23,449 nucleotides of DNA, taken from NCBI GenBank assembly GCA_031401035.1, contig JANNRA010000001.1, positions 1 to 23,449 on the forward strand, given 5' to 3'. Both the position numbers and the translations under genes were made by a program. Position 1 is the stretch's first letter; the number at the start of each line of letters is the position of its first letter. This document shows positions 13,704-20,820 of the stretch, in pieces. The notes beneath the pieces are model-generated. The model ran no database searches and was not told the DNA's origin. It worked only from the letters and a program-made list of their open reading frames with translations. The DNA comes from JANNRA01 sp031401035. Lineage in GTDB: Bacteria > Desulfobacterota > Binatia > HRBIN30 > CADEER01.

Positions 13704-14417
13704 CTAGGCGAGACAGGCGATGTCGACGACGATGGCGCTGTGATCGCCGCCGGGCACGTCGTGGACCTGAAAGTCGAGCACGTCGACGCGGTGCACGAAG
13801 GCGTGGTCGATGCGCAGCAGGCGTCGGGCGCCGGACCACGGGCCCCAGGTCGGCAGGGCGCGGCCGCCGCGGTGCGCCGCGGCGACGACCGCGGCGTCGC
13901 GCAGGTGGCGCGCCATGCGGCGGTAGAACGGCCACAGGGGGGTGGCGTTGAAGTCGCCGACGACGACGCGCGACCGCTGCGGATTGGCGTTCAGATGTCG
14001 CTCGAGGCCGCGCCACTGGCCGCGCCGCCGCGCCACCGTGCGCCAGCTCGGCAGCGAGTGCGGCGCCTGGACGTGCACGTTGACCAGTTCGACGGCCACT
14101 GGCCCGTGCGCCCCGGCCAGCGTCACCTCGGCGACGCGCGCGTCGCGGCAGGGCAGCGCCAGGCGCCGCACCGACACGGGCAGGCGGCTGGCGATACCCA
14201 TGCCCAGGTAGTGCACATGCGGCTCGAGCACCCCGTGCGGCAGTACCTGCGCCAGGGCCTCGGCCTGCGCCGGGGCGAGCTCCTGAACGGCCACAATATC
14301 GGCGTCGAGCCGTGCCACCAGGTCGGCGAAGCCGCGCGCGTCGGCGACGCCGTTCCACAGGTTGGCCGAAACGATGCGGAGCCGCGTCGGCAACGGCGGC
14401 TTGCTGCGCTGCGTCAT
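13704..14417 (-). CDS. Endonuclease/exonuclease/phosphatase (EEP) family protein
   Basis: 237 aa with the DNase I-like fold of the EEP superfamily. The catalytic set is visible: SANLWNG (Asn19), VQELAP (metal-binding Glu46), NVHVQAPH (His115), VVGDFNATP (Asp155, Asn157), RIDHAFV (Asp204) and GGDHSAIVVDI (Asp225, His226). No signal peptide or other domain is present. The family cleaves phosphodiester or phosphate ester bonds in nucleic acids, phospholipids or inositol phosphates. The short length, similar to uncharacterised EEP proteins next to membrane genes, leaves the substrate open. The ATG at 14417 is chosen because it opens the first conserved strand after a short basic lead (MTQRSKPPLPTRLRIVSANL). 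An in-frame upstream ATG at 14567 would add 50 residues of no character. It is divergent from the SCP2 gene and convergent toward the compound repeat. Confidence 0.9.
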   Translation of the reverse strand: MTQRSKPPLPTRLRIVSANLWNGVADARGFADLVARLDADIVAVQELAPAQAEALAQVLPHGVLEPHVHYLGMGIASRLPVSVRRLALPCRDARVAEVTLAGAHGPVAVELVNVHVQAPHSLPSWRTVARRRGQWRGLERHLNANPQRSRVVVGDFNATPLWPFYRRMARHLRDAAVVAAAHRGGRALPTWGPWSGARRLLRIDHAFVHRVDVLDFQVHDVPGGDHSAIVVDIACLA

Positions 14418-14590
14418 ACCTGAGTCGTAGCCGATCCGGCGGCCGTCGTGCAGCCCCCTCGTTCGCCGCGCGGGGCGCCGCCCTGGCGAGCCGGTCAGGC
14501 CCCGATCTCGGCCGCTTGGCGCATCGGCATTGCCCGTCGCCGGCGCGCCGTGGCACGAAGATCCCACTACATTCAGGAGGATCCCCGTCC

Positions 14591-15157
14591 ATGGCTGAGC
14601 AAGCCCCGCTTCCCGACGACGTCACCCCGGCCCAGTTCTTCGAGCAGCTCCTGCCGCTCGGCTTCCAGGCGCAGAGCGCGGCCGCGGCGCCGCAGGAGTT
14701 CGGCATCCAGTTCACCCTCAGCGGCGAGGGCGGCGGCGCCTGGCACGCCGCCATCCGCGACGGCGCGATGACCGTCACGCCCGGGGTCGGCGAGGCCAAC
14801 CTCGCCGTCGCGCTCGCGGTCGACCACTGGCGCGATGCGGTGCTCGGCCGCAACGGCGCCTCGCTCGGGCTGATTCTGCCTGCCAACCGCCCCGGCCGGC
14901 CGGACAACAGCGGCAAGGCGAAGGCGCTCAAGGGCACCATGGCCCTCGAACTGGCGCGCCCGGAGGCCGACCCGTTCAAGATTGAGATGACGTTCAACGG
15001 CGCACCGGCACCGCGCACCGTCCTGCGCATGGCGATGGTCGACTACCTCAGCATGCAGGACGGTTCGCAGAACGGCCAAATGCTGTTCATGCAGGGCAAG
15101 ATCAAGGTCGAGGGCGACATGGGCTTCCTGATGCAGGTCGCCAGCCTCAACATGTGA
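14591..15157 (+). CDS. SCP2 sterol-binding domain protein
   Basis: 188 aa. An N-terminal stretch (TPAQFFEQLLPLGFQ) leads into an SCP2-type lipid-binding domain: FGIQFTLSGEGGGAWHAAIRDG, the ANLAVALAVDHWRDAVLGR segment, and the family-closing LFMQGKIKVEGDMGFLMQVASL (166-187), equivalent to the GKxKIxGD signature. SCP2 domains bind sterols, fatty acids or acyl-CoA in a hydrophobic tunnel and often serve lipid-modifying enzymes. There is no signal peptide, so it acts in the cytoplasm. AGGAGG (14575-14580) 10 bases ahead supports the ATG at 14591; the frame is open further upstream but without a conserved extension. The SDR gene starts 4 bases after the stop, so the two are translationally close and probably act on the same lipid. 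Confidence 0.88.
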   Translation: MAEQAPLPDDVTPAQFFEQLLPLGFQAQSAAAAPQEFGIQFTLSGEGGGAWHAAIRDGAMTVTPGVGEANLAVALAVDHWRDAVLGRNGASLGLILPANRPGRPDNSGKAKALKGTMALELARPEADPFKIEMTFNGAPAPRTVLRMAMVDYLSMQDGSQNGQMLFMQGKIKVEGDMGFLMQVASLNM

Positions 15158-15161
15158 CGCC

Positions 15162-16010
15162 ATGTTGGTTGACGCGCTGCGCCCGCTGCTGGGCAGGGTG
15201 GACGACAAGGTGGTGATCGTCACCGGCGCCTCGAGCGGCATCGGCCGCGAGACCGCTCTGTTGTTCGGTAAGCTGGGTGCTTGCGTCGCGCTGGTGGCGC
15301 GGCGGCGCAAGCTGCTCGAGGCGGTGGCGGAGGAGGTGCGGGCGGCCGGCGGGCGGGCGCTGGTGGCGCCGGCCGACGTCGGCGACGCGCGCGCGGCGCG
15401 CGCCGCGGTGGCCAGCGTGCGGCGCGCCTGGCGGCGCATCGATGTGCTGGTCAACAACGCCGGCGTCCTCAAACCGGGGCCGGTCGCGAATCTGAAGGAA
15501 GCGGCGCTCGACGCCATGCTGCGCGTCAACCTCTACGGCCCGCTGTTCATGACCCAGGCGGCGTTGCCGACGCTGCTGCGTCATCCGGGTGGCTCGATCG
15601 TCAACGTCGCCTCGCTCGCCGGGCGGCGCGGCCTGACGCCGTTGGGCGGGTACTGCGCCAGCAAGTTCGCCCTCGTCGGCCTCAGCGAGGCGTTGCGCAC
15701 CGAACATGATCCGGCCGTCCTGCACGTCGGCCTGGTGCTGCCGGGCGTCGTCGAGACGCCGATGGTGCACGATGGCGACAACGCCGTCGACATCGCCGAC
15801 TGGCCGGCGGAGCTCAACATGCCGGCCGAGTGGGTGGCCGTCGCGATCGCCTTGGCCGTGCGCTTCCGCCTGCGCGAGGTGGCCGTGCCGCCCGGCGCGG
15901 CGCTGCTGGAGGAACTCGGCGCGCTGGTGCCGGGCGTCGGCGACGCGCTGATCGGCTGGGTGAGCGCCGCCGGGCGCCTGTTGCGCCGCGCCCGCGGCGG
16001 TCACTCGTAG
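15162..16010 (+). CDS. SDR-family oxidoreductase (NADP-type, lipid-acting candidate)
   Basis: 282 aa. Cofactor motif TGASSGIG (21-28), the basic ARRRK (46-50) after strand 2 that favours NADP(H), NNAG (98-101), catalytic Ser151 in NVASLAG, and YCASK (164-168) with Tyr164 and Lys168. PGVVETPM follows as the usual PG motif. The C-terminal ~60 residues (LAVRFRLREVAVPPGAALLEELGALVPG...) extend beyond the classical core and are hydrophobic, as in SDRs that sit on membranes or act on lipids. It starts 4 bases after the SCP2 gene with no separate promoter. Its stop overlaps the 3' end of the convergent LolC/E gene by 10 bases (16001-16010). Confidence 0.92.
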   Translation: MLVDALRPLLGRVDDKVVIVTGASSGIGRETALLFGKLGACVALVARRRKLLEAVAEEVRAAGGRALVAPADVGDARAARAAVASVRRAWRRIDVLVNNAGVLKPGPVANLKEAALDAMLRVNLYGPLFMTQAALPTLLRHPGGSIVNVASLAGRRGLTPLGGYCASKFALVGLSEALRTEHDPAVLHVGLVLPGVVETPMVHDGDNAVDIADWPAELNMPAEWVAVAIALAVRFRLREVAVPPGAALLEELGALVPGVGDALIGWVSAAGRLLRRARGGHS

Positions 16011-17251
16011 CGGATCACGTCGACCGGGGCGAGGGCGGCCGCCTGGCGGGCCGGGTAGAGCGTCGCCAGCAGGCAGATGACCAGTGTCGCGACGACCACC
16101 GCGACGAAGTAGGGCGGATACACCGCCACCGGCACGGTGTTGACGAAGAAGACGTCCTTCGGCAGCTCGACGAACTCGTAGTTCTGCAGCAGCCAGCAGC
16201 CGAGCCAGCCGCCGAGCGTGCCGAGCCCGGTGCCGACGACGCCGATGATCATGCCCTTGAGGATGAAGATGCGGCCGATGCTGCGCGCGGTGGCGCCCAT
16301 CGACTTGAGAATGGCGATGTCCTTGCGCTTCTCCATCACCACCATGATCAGCGTCGCCAGCACCGTGAAGGCGGCCACCAGGACGATGAACAGCAGGACG
16401 ATCGCGTAGACGGTCTTCTGCAGCTGCAGGGCGGCGAAGAGATTCTGGTTGGCCTGCATCCAGTCGCGCACCCGGAAGCCGAGGCCGAGGGTCTCGCCGA
16501 GCTGCCGGGCGACGCGGTCGGCGGCGTAGAGATCGCGCAGCTTGAGTTCGACGCCGGTGACGGCGCCGTCGAGATCATAGAGCCGCTGCGCATCGCCGAG
16601 CGCCACGTAGGCGAGGCCGGCGTCGTACTCCGGCATGCCGGACTCGAACTCGCCCACCACCGCGAAGCTGCGCAGGCGCGGCACGCCGCCGCCGGCGCTC
16701 GGCGCGGCGGCCACCTGCACCGACTCGCCGACCTGCACCTTGAGCTTCTTCGCCAGCTCGCCGCCGAGGATGATGCCGGGCAGTTGCGCCGTCGCGCCGC
16801 CCTGGCCGCCGCGCACCGGCACGGCGACGCGGCGGCCGAGGTCGTCGACGCGCCCGACCCGCAGCCGGCTGACCAGATCGGGGTTGGCCGCCGCGCTCGG
16901 CGGGATGCCGCGCACCAGGACGCCGGCGAACTGCTCCGGCGTCGACAACATGAGCTGTCCGTAGACGAAGGGCTCGGCGCTGGCGACCTCGGGCAGGGCG
17001 CGCGCCGCCGCCACGACGGCGTCGGGATCGGTCATCGTGCCGAGCTGGCTCCACACCGAGACGTGCGGGTTGAAGGCCAGGATGCGGGCCCGCAGGTCGC
17101 GCTCGAAGCCGGTCATCACCGCCAGCGTGATGTCGAGCGCCGTCACCCCGATGGCGATCCCCAGCGTCGAGATGATGGTGATCAGCGAGATGAACGCCTC
17201 GCGCCGCTTGGCGCGCAGATAACGCAGGCCGATGAACAGTTCGTAGGGCAC
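16001..17251 (-). CDS. LolC/LolE-family lipoprotein-releasing ABC transporter permease
   Basis: 416 aa, four membrane helices in the MacB/FtsX/LolCE pattern. The N-terminus YELFIGLRYLRAKRREAFISLIT leads into helix 1 (LGIAIGVTALDITLAVMTGF), then a ~220 residue periplasmic domain (ERDLRARILAFNPHVSV onward). Helix 2 (YAIVLLFIVLVAAFTVLATLIMVV), the cytoplasmic coupling segment MEKRKDIAILKSMGA, helix 3, and helix 4 before the closing PARQAAALAPVDVIRYE are all clear family marks. In complex with the LolD ATPase, such permeases extract lipoproteins from the inner membrane for LolA. The GTG at 17251 is chosen because AAGGAGGG sits 3 bases ahead and it opens the conserved PYELFIGLRYLR; the longer frame upstream is the shadow of the divergent SDR. 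No lolD lies beside it. A single LolC/E-type (LolF-like) subunit is possible. Confidence 0.92.
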   Translation of the reverse strand: MPYELFIGLRYLRAKRREAFISLITIISTLGIAIGVTALDITLAVMTGFERDLRARILAFNPHVSVWSQLGTMTDPDAVVAAARALPEVASAEPFVYGQLMLSTPEQFAGVLVRGIPPSAAANPDLVSRLRVGRVDDLGRRVAVPVRGGQGGATAQLPGIILGGELAKKLKVQVGESVQVAAAPSAGGGVPRLRSFAVVGEFESGMPEYDAGLAYVALGDAQRLYDLDGAVTGVELKLRDLYAADRVARQLGETLGLGFRVRDWMQANQNLFAALQLQKTVYAIVLLFIVLVAAFTVLATLIMVVMEKRKDIAILKSMGATARSIGRIFILKGMIIGVVGTGLGTLGGWLGCWLLQNYEFVELPKDVFFVNTVPVAVYPPYFVAVVVATLVICLLATLYPARQAAALAPVDVIRYE

Positions 17252-17312
17252 GGCCCTCCTTCTTGCGCGGCGGCGCCGCGAATGACAACCGTCCGCGCCG
17301 GGAGGCAGCGAC

Positions 17313-18182
17313 ATGGGCGGACGACTCGAGGGACAGGTGGCGGTCATCACCGGCGGCGGCAACGGCATCGGCCGCGCCACGGCATTGCGCTTCCTCGCCG
17401 AGGGCGCGGCAGTGGTCGTCGCCGACCTCAACGCCGAGAGCGGTGAGGAGACCGTCGCCCTGGCCCAGCGGGCGGGCGCCGGCGCGCGCATCCGCTTCGT
17501 GCGCTGCGACGTGACGCAGGAGGCGGACATCGCCGCCGCGGTCAACGCCGCGCCGCAGGCCTTCGGCCGCCTCGACTGCGTCTTCAACAACGCCGGCATC
17601 GCCGGCGCCTTCGGGCCGATCGCGCACGTCGACGCCGACGAATGGGACTACACGTTCAGCGTCCTGGTACGCGCCGTCTTTCTCGGCATGAAGCACGGCG
17701 CCCGCGTCCTGCAGGCGCAGGGGCGCGGCGGCTGCTTCATCAACACCGCCTCGATCGCCGGTCTCTCCGGCGGCGACGGCCCGCAGGCCTACTCGGCCGC
17801 CAAGGCGGCGGTGATCAACCTCACCCGCGCCGTCGCCGTCGAGCTGGCGCCGCGGCGCATCCGCGTCAACGCCATCTGCCCGGGTCTGATCCTGACGCCG
17901 CTGGTGCACCGCGGCGACGAGGCCGCCATGGAGCCGATCGCCGCCGGAATGCAGCCCTGGCCGGAGGCGGGGCGGCCGGAGCATATCGCCTCCGTCGCGC
18001 TCTTCCTCGCCAGCGACGACGCGCACTTCGTCACCGGCCAGGCCCTCATCGCCGACGGCGGCCTGACCGCCGTCGGCTCGAATGCCGCCGAGAAGCTCGG
18101 CATGGGCGGCGCCATGTACGCCGCCGCCGGCATCAGCCACGGCAGCACCGGGCGCGATCCGGTGCTGCGGGCGTTGGACTGA
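17313..18182 (+). CDS. SDR-family oxidoreductase with C-terminal extension
   Basis: 289 aa. TGGGNGIG (13-20), Asp38 after strand 2 (VVVADLN, pointing to NAD), NNAG (92-95), Ser147 in NTASIAG, and YSAAK (160-164) with Tyr160 and Lys164; CPGLILTPLV follows. The classical core ends near LIADGGLTAVG, after which a ~35 residue Gly/Ala-rich tail (AAEKLGMGGAMYAAAGISHG...) extends the chain, longer than in typical 250-residue SDRs. GGAGG (17301-17305) 7 bases ahead supports the ATG. It is divergent from the LolC/E-like gene with a 61 base gap that must hold both promoters. The 2OG-like gene starts 20 bases after its stop, so both are likely cotranscribed. Confidence 0.92.
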   Translation: MGGRLEGQVAVITGGGNGIGRATALRFLAEGAAVVVADLNAESGEETVALAQRAGAGARIRFVRCDVTQEADIAAAVNAAPQAFGRLDCVFNNAGIAGAFGPIAHVDADEWDYTFSVLVRAVFLGMKHGARVLQAQGRGGCFINTASIAGLSGGDGPQAYSAAKAAVINLTRAVAVELAPRRIRVNAICPGLILTPLVHRGDEAAMEPIAAGMQPWPEAGRPEHIASVALFLASDDAHFVTGQALIADGGLTAVGSNAAEKLGMGGAMYAAAGISHGSTGRDPVLRALD

Positions 18183-18202
18183 AGACGCGCCGGGAGTGAG
18201 TC

Positions 18203-19210
18203 ATGGCCGCGCATCACTACCAGCTGTTCGAGCCGCTGTTTTCGCCGGCCGAGGCCGACGCGATGGTGCGCCTGTGCGAGCGCTTCGGGCGCTACGGCAT
18301 GTACTCGCAGGAGGCGTCGCCGGCGGAGATCGGCGAGGGGCTGGCACAGCGGCACGACGCGGTGCTGAACTTCGTCAAGAGCGGCGGGCGCTTCGGCCGC
18401 CAGGAGCCGCTGCAGACGCTGGCGGCGCGGACCAACTACTTCCGCGAGGAATATGCCTACGGCCAGACCGCGAAGATCGCCGGCATCGAACCGTTCCTGC
18501 ACTTCGCGGGCTTTGTCGAGGCGGCGCGGGCCGTGCACGGGCGGCCGCTGGTCGAGCCGGCGATCGTCTATGCCAACATCCTGGTGCCGGGGCAGGAACT
18601 GGCCGTCCACACCGACGTGCCGGAGTTTTGCGGCGCCAACCGCAAGCGCTTCCCGCAGTGGCTGATGGTGGTGATGCATCACTCCCACCTCTTCGACGCC
18701 TGGCGCCTGCCGATCGTCACCGGCGTCGCCTGGTTCAGCGCCTGCCGCGGCGGCGAGTTCGCCTTCTATCCGCAGGGCGCCGACGGCGCGCCGGTGGCGC
18801 TGCCGGCGACGCGCAACAGCGCCATCGTGCTCGACACCGATTCCGTCTTCCACGGCGTCGACCGCGTCTTCTGCGCCGGCGAGCTGGCGCGGCTGCGCCC
18901 CGGCATGCAGCTGGTCTTCGACGGCGACGCCCGCTGGAGCCTGCGCGACGGCGCCGCGGTCGTCGCCCGCTACGACTGGGACGAGCTGCGCTTCTCGGTG
19001 TCGTGGAAGGCCTACTGCTTCGCCGACGCCGCCGAACGCGACGCCTGGCGCGGCCACACGGCGGATCTGCAGCTCGACGCCATCCTCGACACCCTGGTGG
19101 CCGACCTGCGCGCGCGCGGCCGCCTCGAGGGCGATCGCCCGGCGCCGACCGACCTGGCGCTGCAGCTGATCGAGGAATACATCCGCTTCCCGCCGTCGGC
19201 CCCAGCCTGA
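18203..19210 (+). CDS. Probable 2OG-Fe(II) oxygenase-like protein
   Basis: 335 aa, no signal peptide. I do not recognise a named family, but the core has the layout of a 2-oxoglutarate/Fe(II) dioxygenase jelly roll: AVHTDVPEF provides a His136-x-Asp138 pair, ACRGGEFAFYP (180-190) resembles the GGEL/F strand, NSAIVLDTDSVFHGVDRV supplies a distal His217, and a basic residue follows in LARLRPG. A later conserved-looking block ARYDWDELRFSVSWKAYCF (255-273) ends the barrel. If this reading is right, the protein hydroxylates or otherwise oxidises a small molecule using 2-oxoglutarate and oxygen. GGGAGTGAG (18192-18200) is the ribosome binding site, right ahead of the ATG. It follows the SDR gene by 20 bases, which suggests oxidation of the same substrate or pathway. 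Confidence 0.75.
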   Translation: MAAHHYQLFEPLFSPAEADAMVRLCERFGRYGMYSQEASPAEIGEGLAQRHDAVLNFVKSGGRFGRQEPLQTLAARTNYFREEYAYGQTAKIAGIEPFLHFAGFVEAARAVHGRPLVEPAIVYANILVPGQELAVHTDVPEFCGANRKRFPQWLMVVMHHSHLFDAWRLPIVTGVAWFSACRGGEFAFYPQGADGAPVALPATRNSAIVLDTDSVFHGVDRVFCAGELARLRPGMQLVFDGDARWSLRDGAAVVARYDWDELRFSVSWKAYCFADAAERDAWRGHTADLQLDAILDTLVADLRARGRLEGDRPAPTDLALQLIEEYIRFPPSAPA

Positions 19211-19333
19211 CGGGTCGGGCCCCGTTCCCCGAGCGCAGGCGGCTCGCCCGCATCCGCACGGATTGCGCCGCCGCGCGGCGCCGACATTGATCGGGCGCGC
19301 CGGTCCCGAGCGAATGTGCTAGGAACTTCGGGC

Positions 19334-19654
19334 ATGGCCCGATCCCAGCCGCGCGCCGCTGAGCGGCGCCGGACCGCCACCGCCCGCGTCATCCGTCCCG
19401 GCACACCGGAGGCCGCCGACCTCGAGCGCGCCGACGATGCCTGGTGGGATGCCGTGCCGGCGGCCGAGCGCATGCGCCTTGCCTTCCAGCTCAGCGTCCA
19501 GCAGTGGACATTGCGTGGCTGGAAAGACGACCGCCCTACCCGACGACTTTCGCGACTTGTTGCGCGCGTTCGTCGACCGCGAGGTCAGGTTCCTCATCGT
19601 CGGCGCCTACGCGCTGGCGCTGCTCGGGCGACCGCGGGCCACGGGCGACCTTGA
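19334..19654 (+). CDS. Putative antitoxin-like small protein upstream of nucleotidyltransferase
   Basis: 106 aa from the ATG at 19334. The part between about residues 17 and 82 (ARVIRPGTPEAADLERADDAWWDAV, PAAERMRLAFQLSVQQWTLRGWKDD, RLSRLVARVRR) resembles the small partner proteins I recall next to DUF6036-type nucleotidyltransferases: an acidic Asp/Trp segment, a helix with AERM and a QW...GW block. Beyond that the frame continues for ~24 Arg/Gly-rich residues that look non-functional. The frame overlaps the nucleotidyltransferase gene by 140 bases in another frame. Pairing and order suggest a toxin-antitoxin-like or phosphotransfer module. No ribosome binding site is seen; TAGGAA lies 8 bases before the ATG. 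Confidence is limited by the high-GC context, which favours spurious frames. Confidence 0.5.
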   Translation: MARSQPRAAERRRTATARVIRPGTPEAADLERADDAWWDAVPAAERMRLAFQLSVQQWTLRGWKDDRPTRRLSRLVARVRRPRGQVPHRRRLRAGAARATAGHGRP

Positions 19655-19997
19655 CGTGTGGATCGACCCGACGCGTGCCAACGCACGCCGGGCCTACGCC
19701 GCCCTGCGCAGCTTCGGCGCGCCGCTGACGGAACTCGCGATCGCCGACCTGCACACGCCGGGGACCGTCTTCCAGATTGGCGTCGCGCCGCTGCGCATCG
19801 ACATCCTGACCCAGATCAGCGGCGTGGCCTTCGCACCGGCCTTCGCGCGCGCCACGCCAGCGCGGCTGGACGATGTCCCGGTGCGTGTCCTCTCGCGTCA
19901 GGACTTCATCGACAACAAGCGGGCCAGCGGGCGGTTGAAGGATCGCGCCGATATCGCGCGCCTGGGCGTCCGCCCGCCCCGCCGCCCCCGCCGCTGA
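19515..19997 (+). CDS. Nucleotidyltransferase-fold protein (DUF6036-like, MNT/AbiEii-type)
   Basis: 160 aa from a GTG at 19515. The N-terminal helix LPDDFRDLLRAFVDREVRFLIVG leads to YALALLGRPRATGDLDVWIDP, where Asp45 and Asp47 are the metal-binding pair of the nucleotidyltransferase fold; the third acid is probably Asp96 in PLRIDILTQISG. The C-terminal DFIDNKRASGRLKDRADIARL contains the Lys/Asp helix typical of this group. Such proteins are minimal nucleotidyltransferases, often the toxin of a two-gene module, which modify tRNA or a partner protein by adding nucleotides. No ribosome binding site precedes the GTG, so translation may be coupled to the overlapping small gene. An in-frame ATG at 19437 would add a Ser/Cys-rich stretch with no family resemblance. 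The last residues are Pro/Arg-rich and probably disordered. Confidence 0.83.
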   Translation: MAGKTTALPDDFRDLLRAFVDREVRFLIVGAYALALLGRPRATGDLDVWIDPTRANARRAYAALRSFGAPLTELAIADLHTPGTVFQIGVAPLRIDILTQISGVAFAPAFARATPARLDDVPVRVLSRQDFIDNKRASGRLKDRADIARLGVRPPRRPRR

Positions 19998-20079
19998 CGG
20001 CCGGCCAGGTCGTGCGGCGCGCGGCGCTGCGGGCGAGACGTCCGCGGTCCCGGCTGGGGAACGCACTCCCCCCTTCCGG

Positions 20080-20108
20080 TTGACTCCAGTGAACGGATGT
20101 TTCAAACA
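20080..20108 (+). promoter_or_regulatory. Candidate promoter of the tetR-efflux operon
   Basis: TTGACT (20080-20085) matches five of six bases of a -35 box. The -10 position 17 bases on (20103-20108, CAAACA) is a poor match, but it falls in the middle of the palindromic operator. Transcription from here would start within a few bases of the ATG at 20119. Promoter identity rests mainly on the -35 box and the operator. Confidence 0.4.
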
Positions 20109-20117
20109 TCTGTTCAC
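20089..20117. promoter_or_regulatory. 29-base inverted-repeat operator for the TetR regulator
   Basis: GTGAACGGATGTTT and AAACATCTGTTCAC flank a central C at 20103; the halves are exact reverse complements except one base (G20095 versus the partner of T20111). The repeat ends one base before the tetR ATG and covers the expected -10 box. This is the usual form of a TetR-family autoregulatory operator, so repression of its own operon by promoter occlusion is the natural reading. Confidence 0.8.
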
Positions 20118-20118
20118 A

Positions 20119-20820
20119 ATGCCGGCCGCCGCAAAGCTCTCCCCCGCCGACACCCGCGCCCGCGTGCTCGACGCCGCGGCGGCCCTGTTCGCCGCGCACG
20201 GCTTCCACGGCACGACGGCGCGCGACATCGCCGAGCGGGCGGGGGTCAACCTGGCCTCGGCGCATTACCACTTCGGCTCCAAGGAGGACCTCTACCTCGA
20301 GGTGCTGCGGGTGCAGTTCGACGACGTCAACCGCGTCCTCGAACAGCGCGGCGCGCGCCTGACGGCGGGCAAGCCGACGCGGCGCCGCGACCTCGAGGCG
20401 CTGCTGCGCGCCCGCATCGCCGTGATGATGGAGATGCTGCTCGGGCCGCCGCCGGGCCTGCACGGGACGTTGATGCTGCGCGAGTTGGGTGATCCGAGCG
20501 CCGCGCTGCCGCACATCGTCCAGCGCTTCATCGAGCCGATGAAGCGCGAAACCGCCGCGCTGGTGGCGCTGCTCGAGCCGACGTTGTCGGGCGCCGCGGT
20601 CGAGCGCGGCGTCATGAGCATCGTCGGGCAGGTGATGTCGATCCGGGCGCAACTGCCGGCGCTGCCCTACCTGTTCGCCGCGCAACGCCTCGATCGCGCC
20701 GGCCTGGCGCAGCTCGCCGACCATATCGCCACCTTCTCGCTCGGCGGCCTGCGCGCCCTGGCGAGCGCGGTCACGGTGCGGCCGAAAAAGACGGCGCGGC
20801 TCAAAAGGGCGGCGCGATGA
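20119..20820 (+). CDS. TetR/AcrR-family regulator, CecR/CerR-type
   Basis: 233 aa. Residues 10-57 form the TetR helix-turn-helix: RARVLDAAAALFAAHGFHGTT, ARDIAERAGVNLASAHYHFGSKEDLYLEVL. The C-terminal ligand domain resembles the CecR (YbiH) type: HGTLMLRELGDPSAALPHIVQRFIEPM and VERGVMSIVGQVMSIRAQLP, followed by a basic tail (RPKKTARLKRAAR). In E. coli, CecR represses the ybhGFSR efflux operon; here the same kind of regulator heads an outer-membrane factor and YbhG-like gene. The ATG at 20119 directly follows the 29-base operator, leaving no room for a ribosome binding site, so the mRNA may be leaderless. A TTG at 20080 in frame is the alternative but would lie inside the promoter. Its stop overlaps the next ATG (ATGA). 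Confidence 0.9.
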   Translation: MPAAAKLSPADTRARVLDAAAALFAAHGFHGTTARDIAERAGVNLASAHYHFGSKEDLYLEVLRVQFDDVNRVLEQRGARLTAGKPTRRRDLEALLRARIAVMMEMLLGPPPGLHGTLMLRELGDPSAALPHIVQRFIEPMKRETAALVALLEPTLSGAAVERGVMSIVGQVMSIRAQLPALPYLFAAQRLDRAGLAQLADHIATFSLGGLRALASAVTVRPKKTARLKRAAR

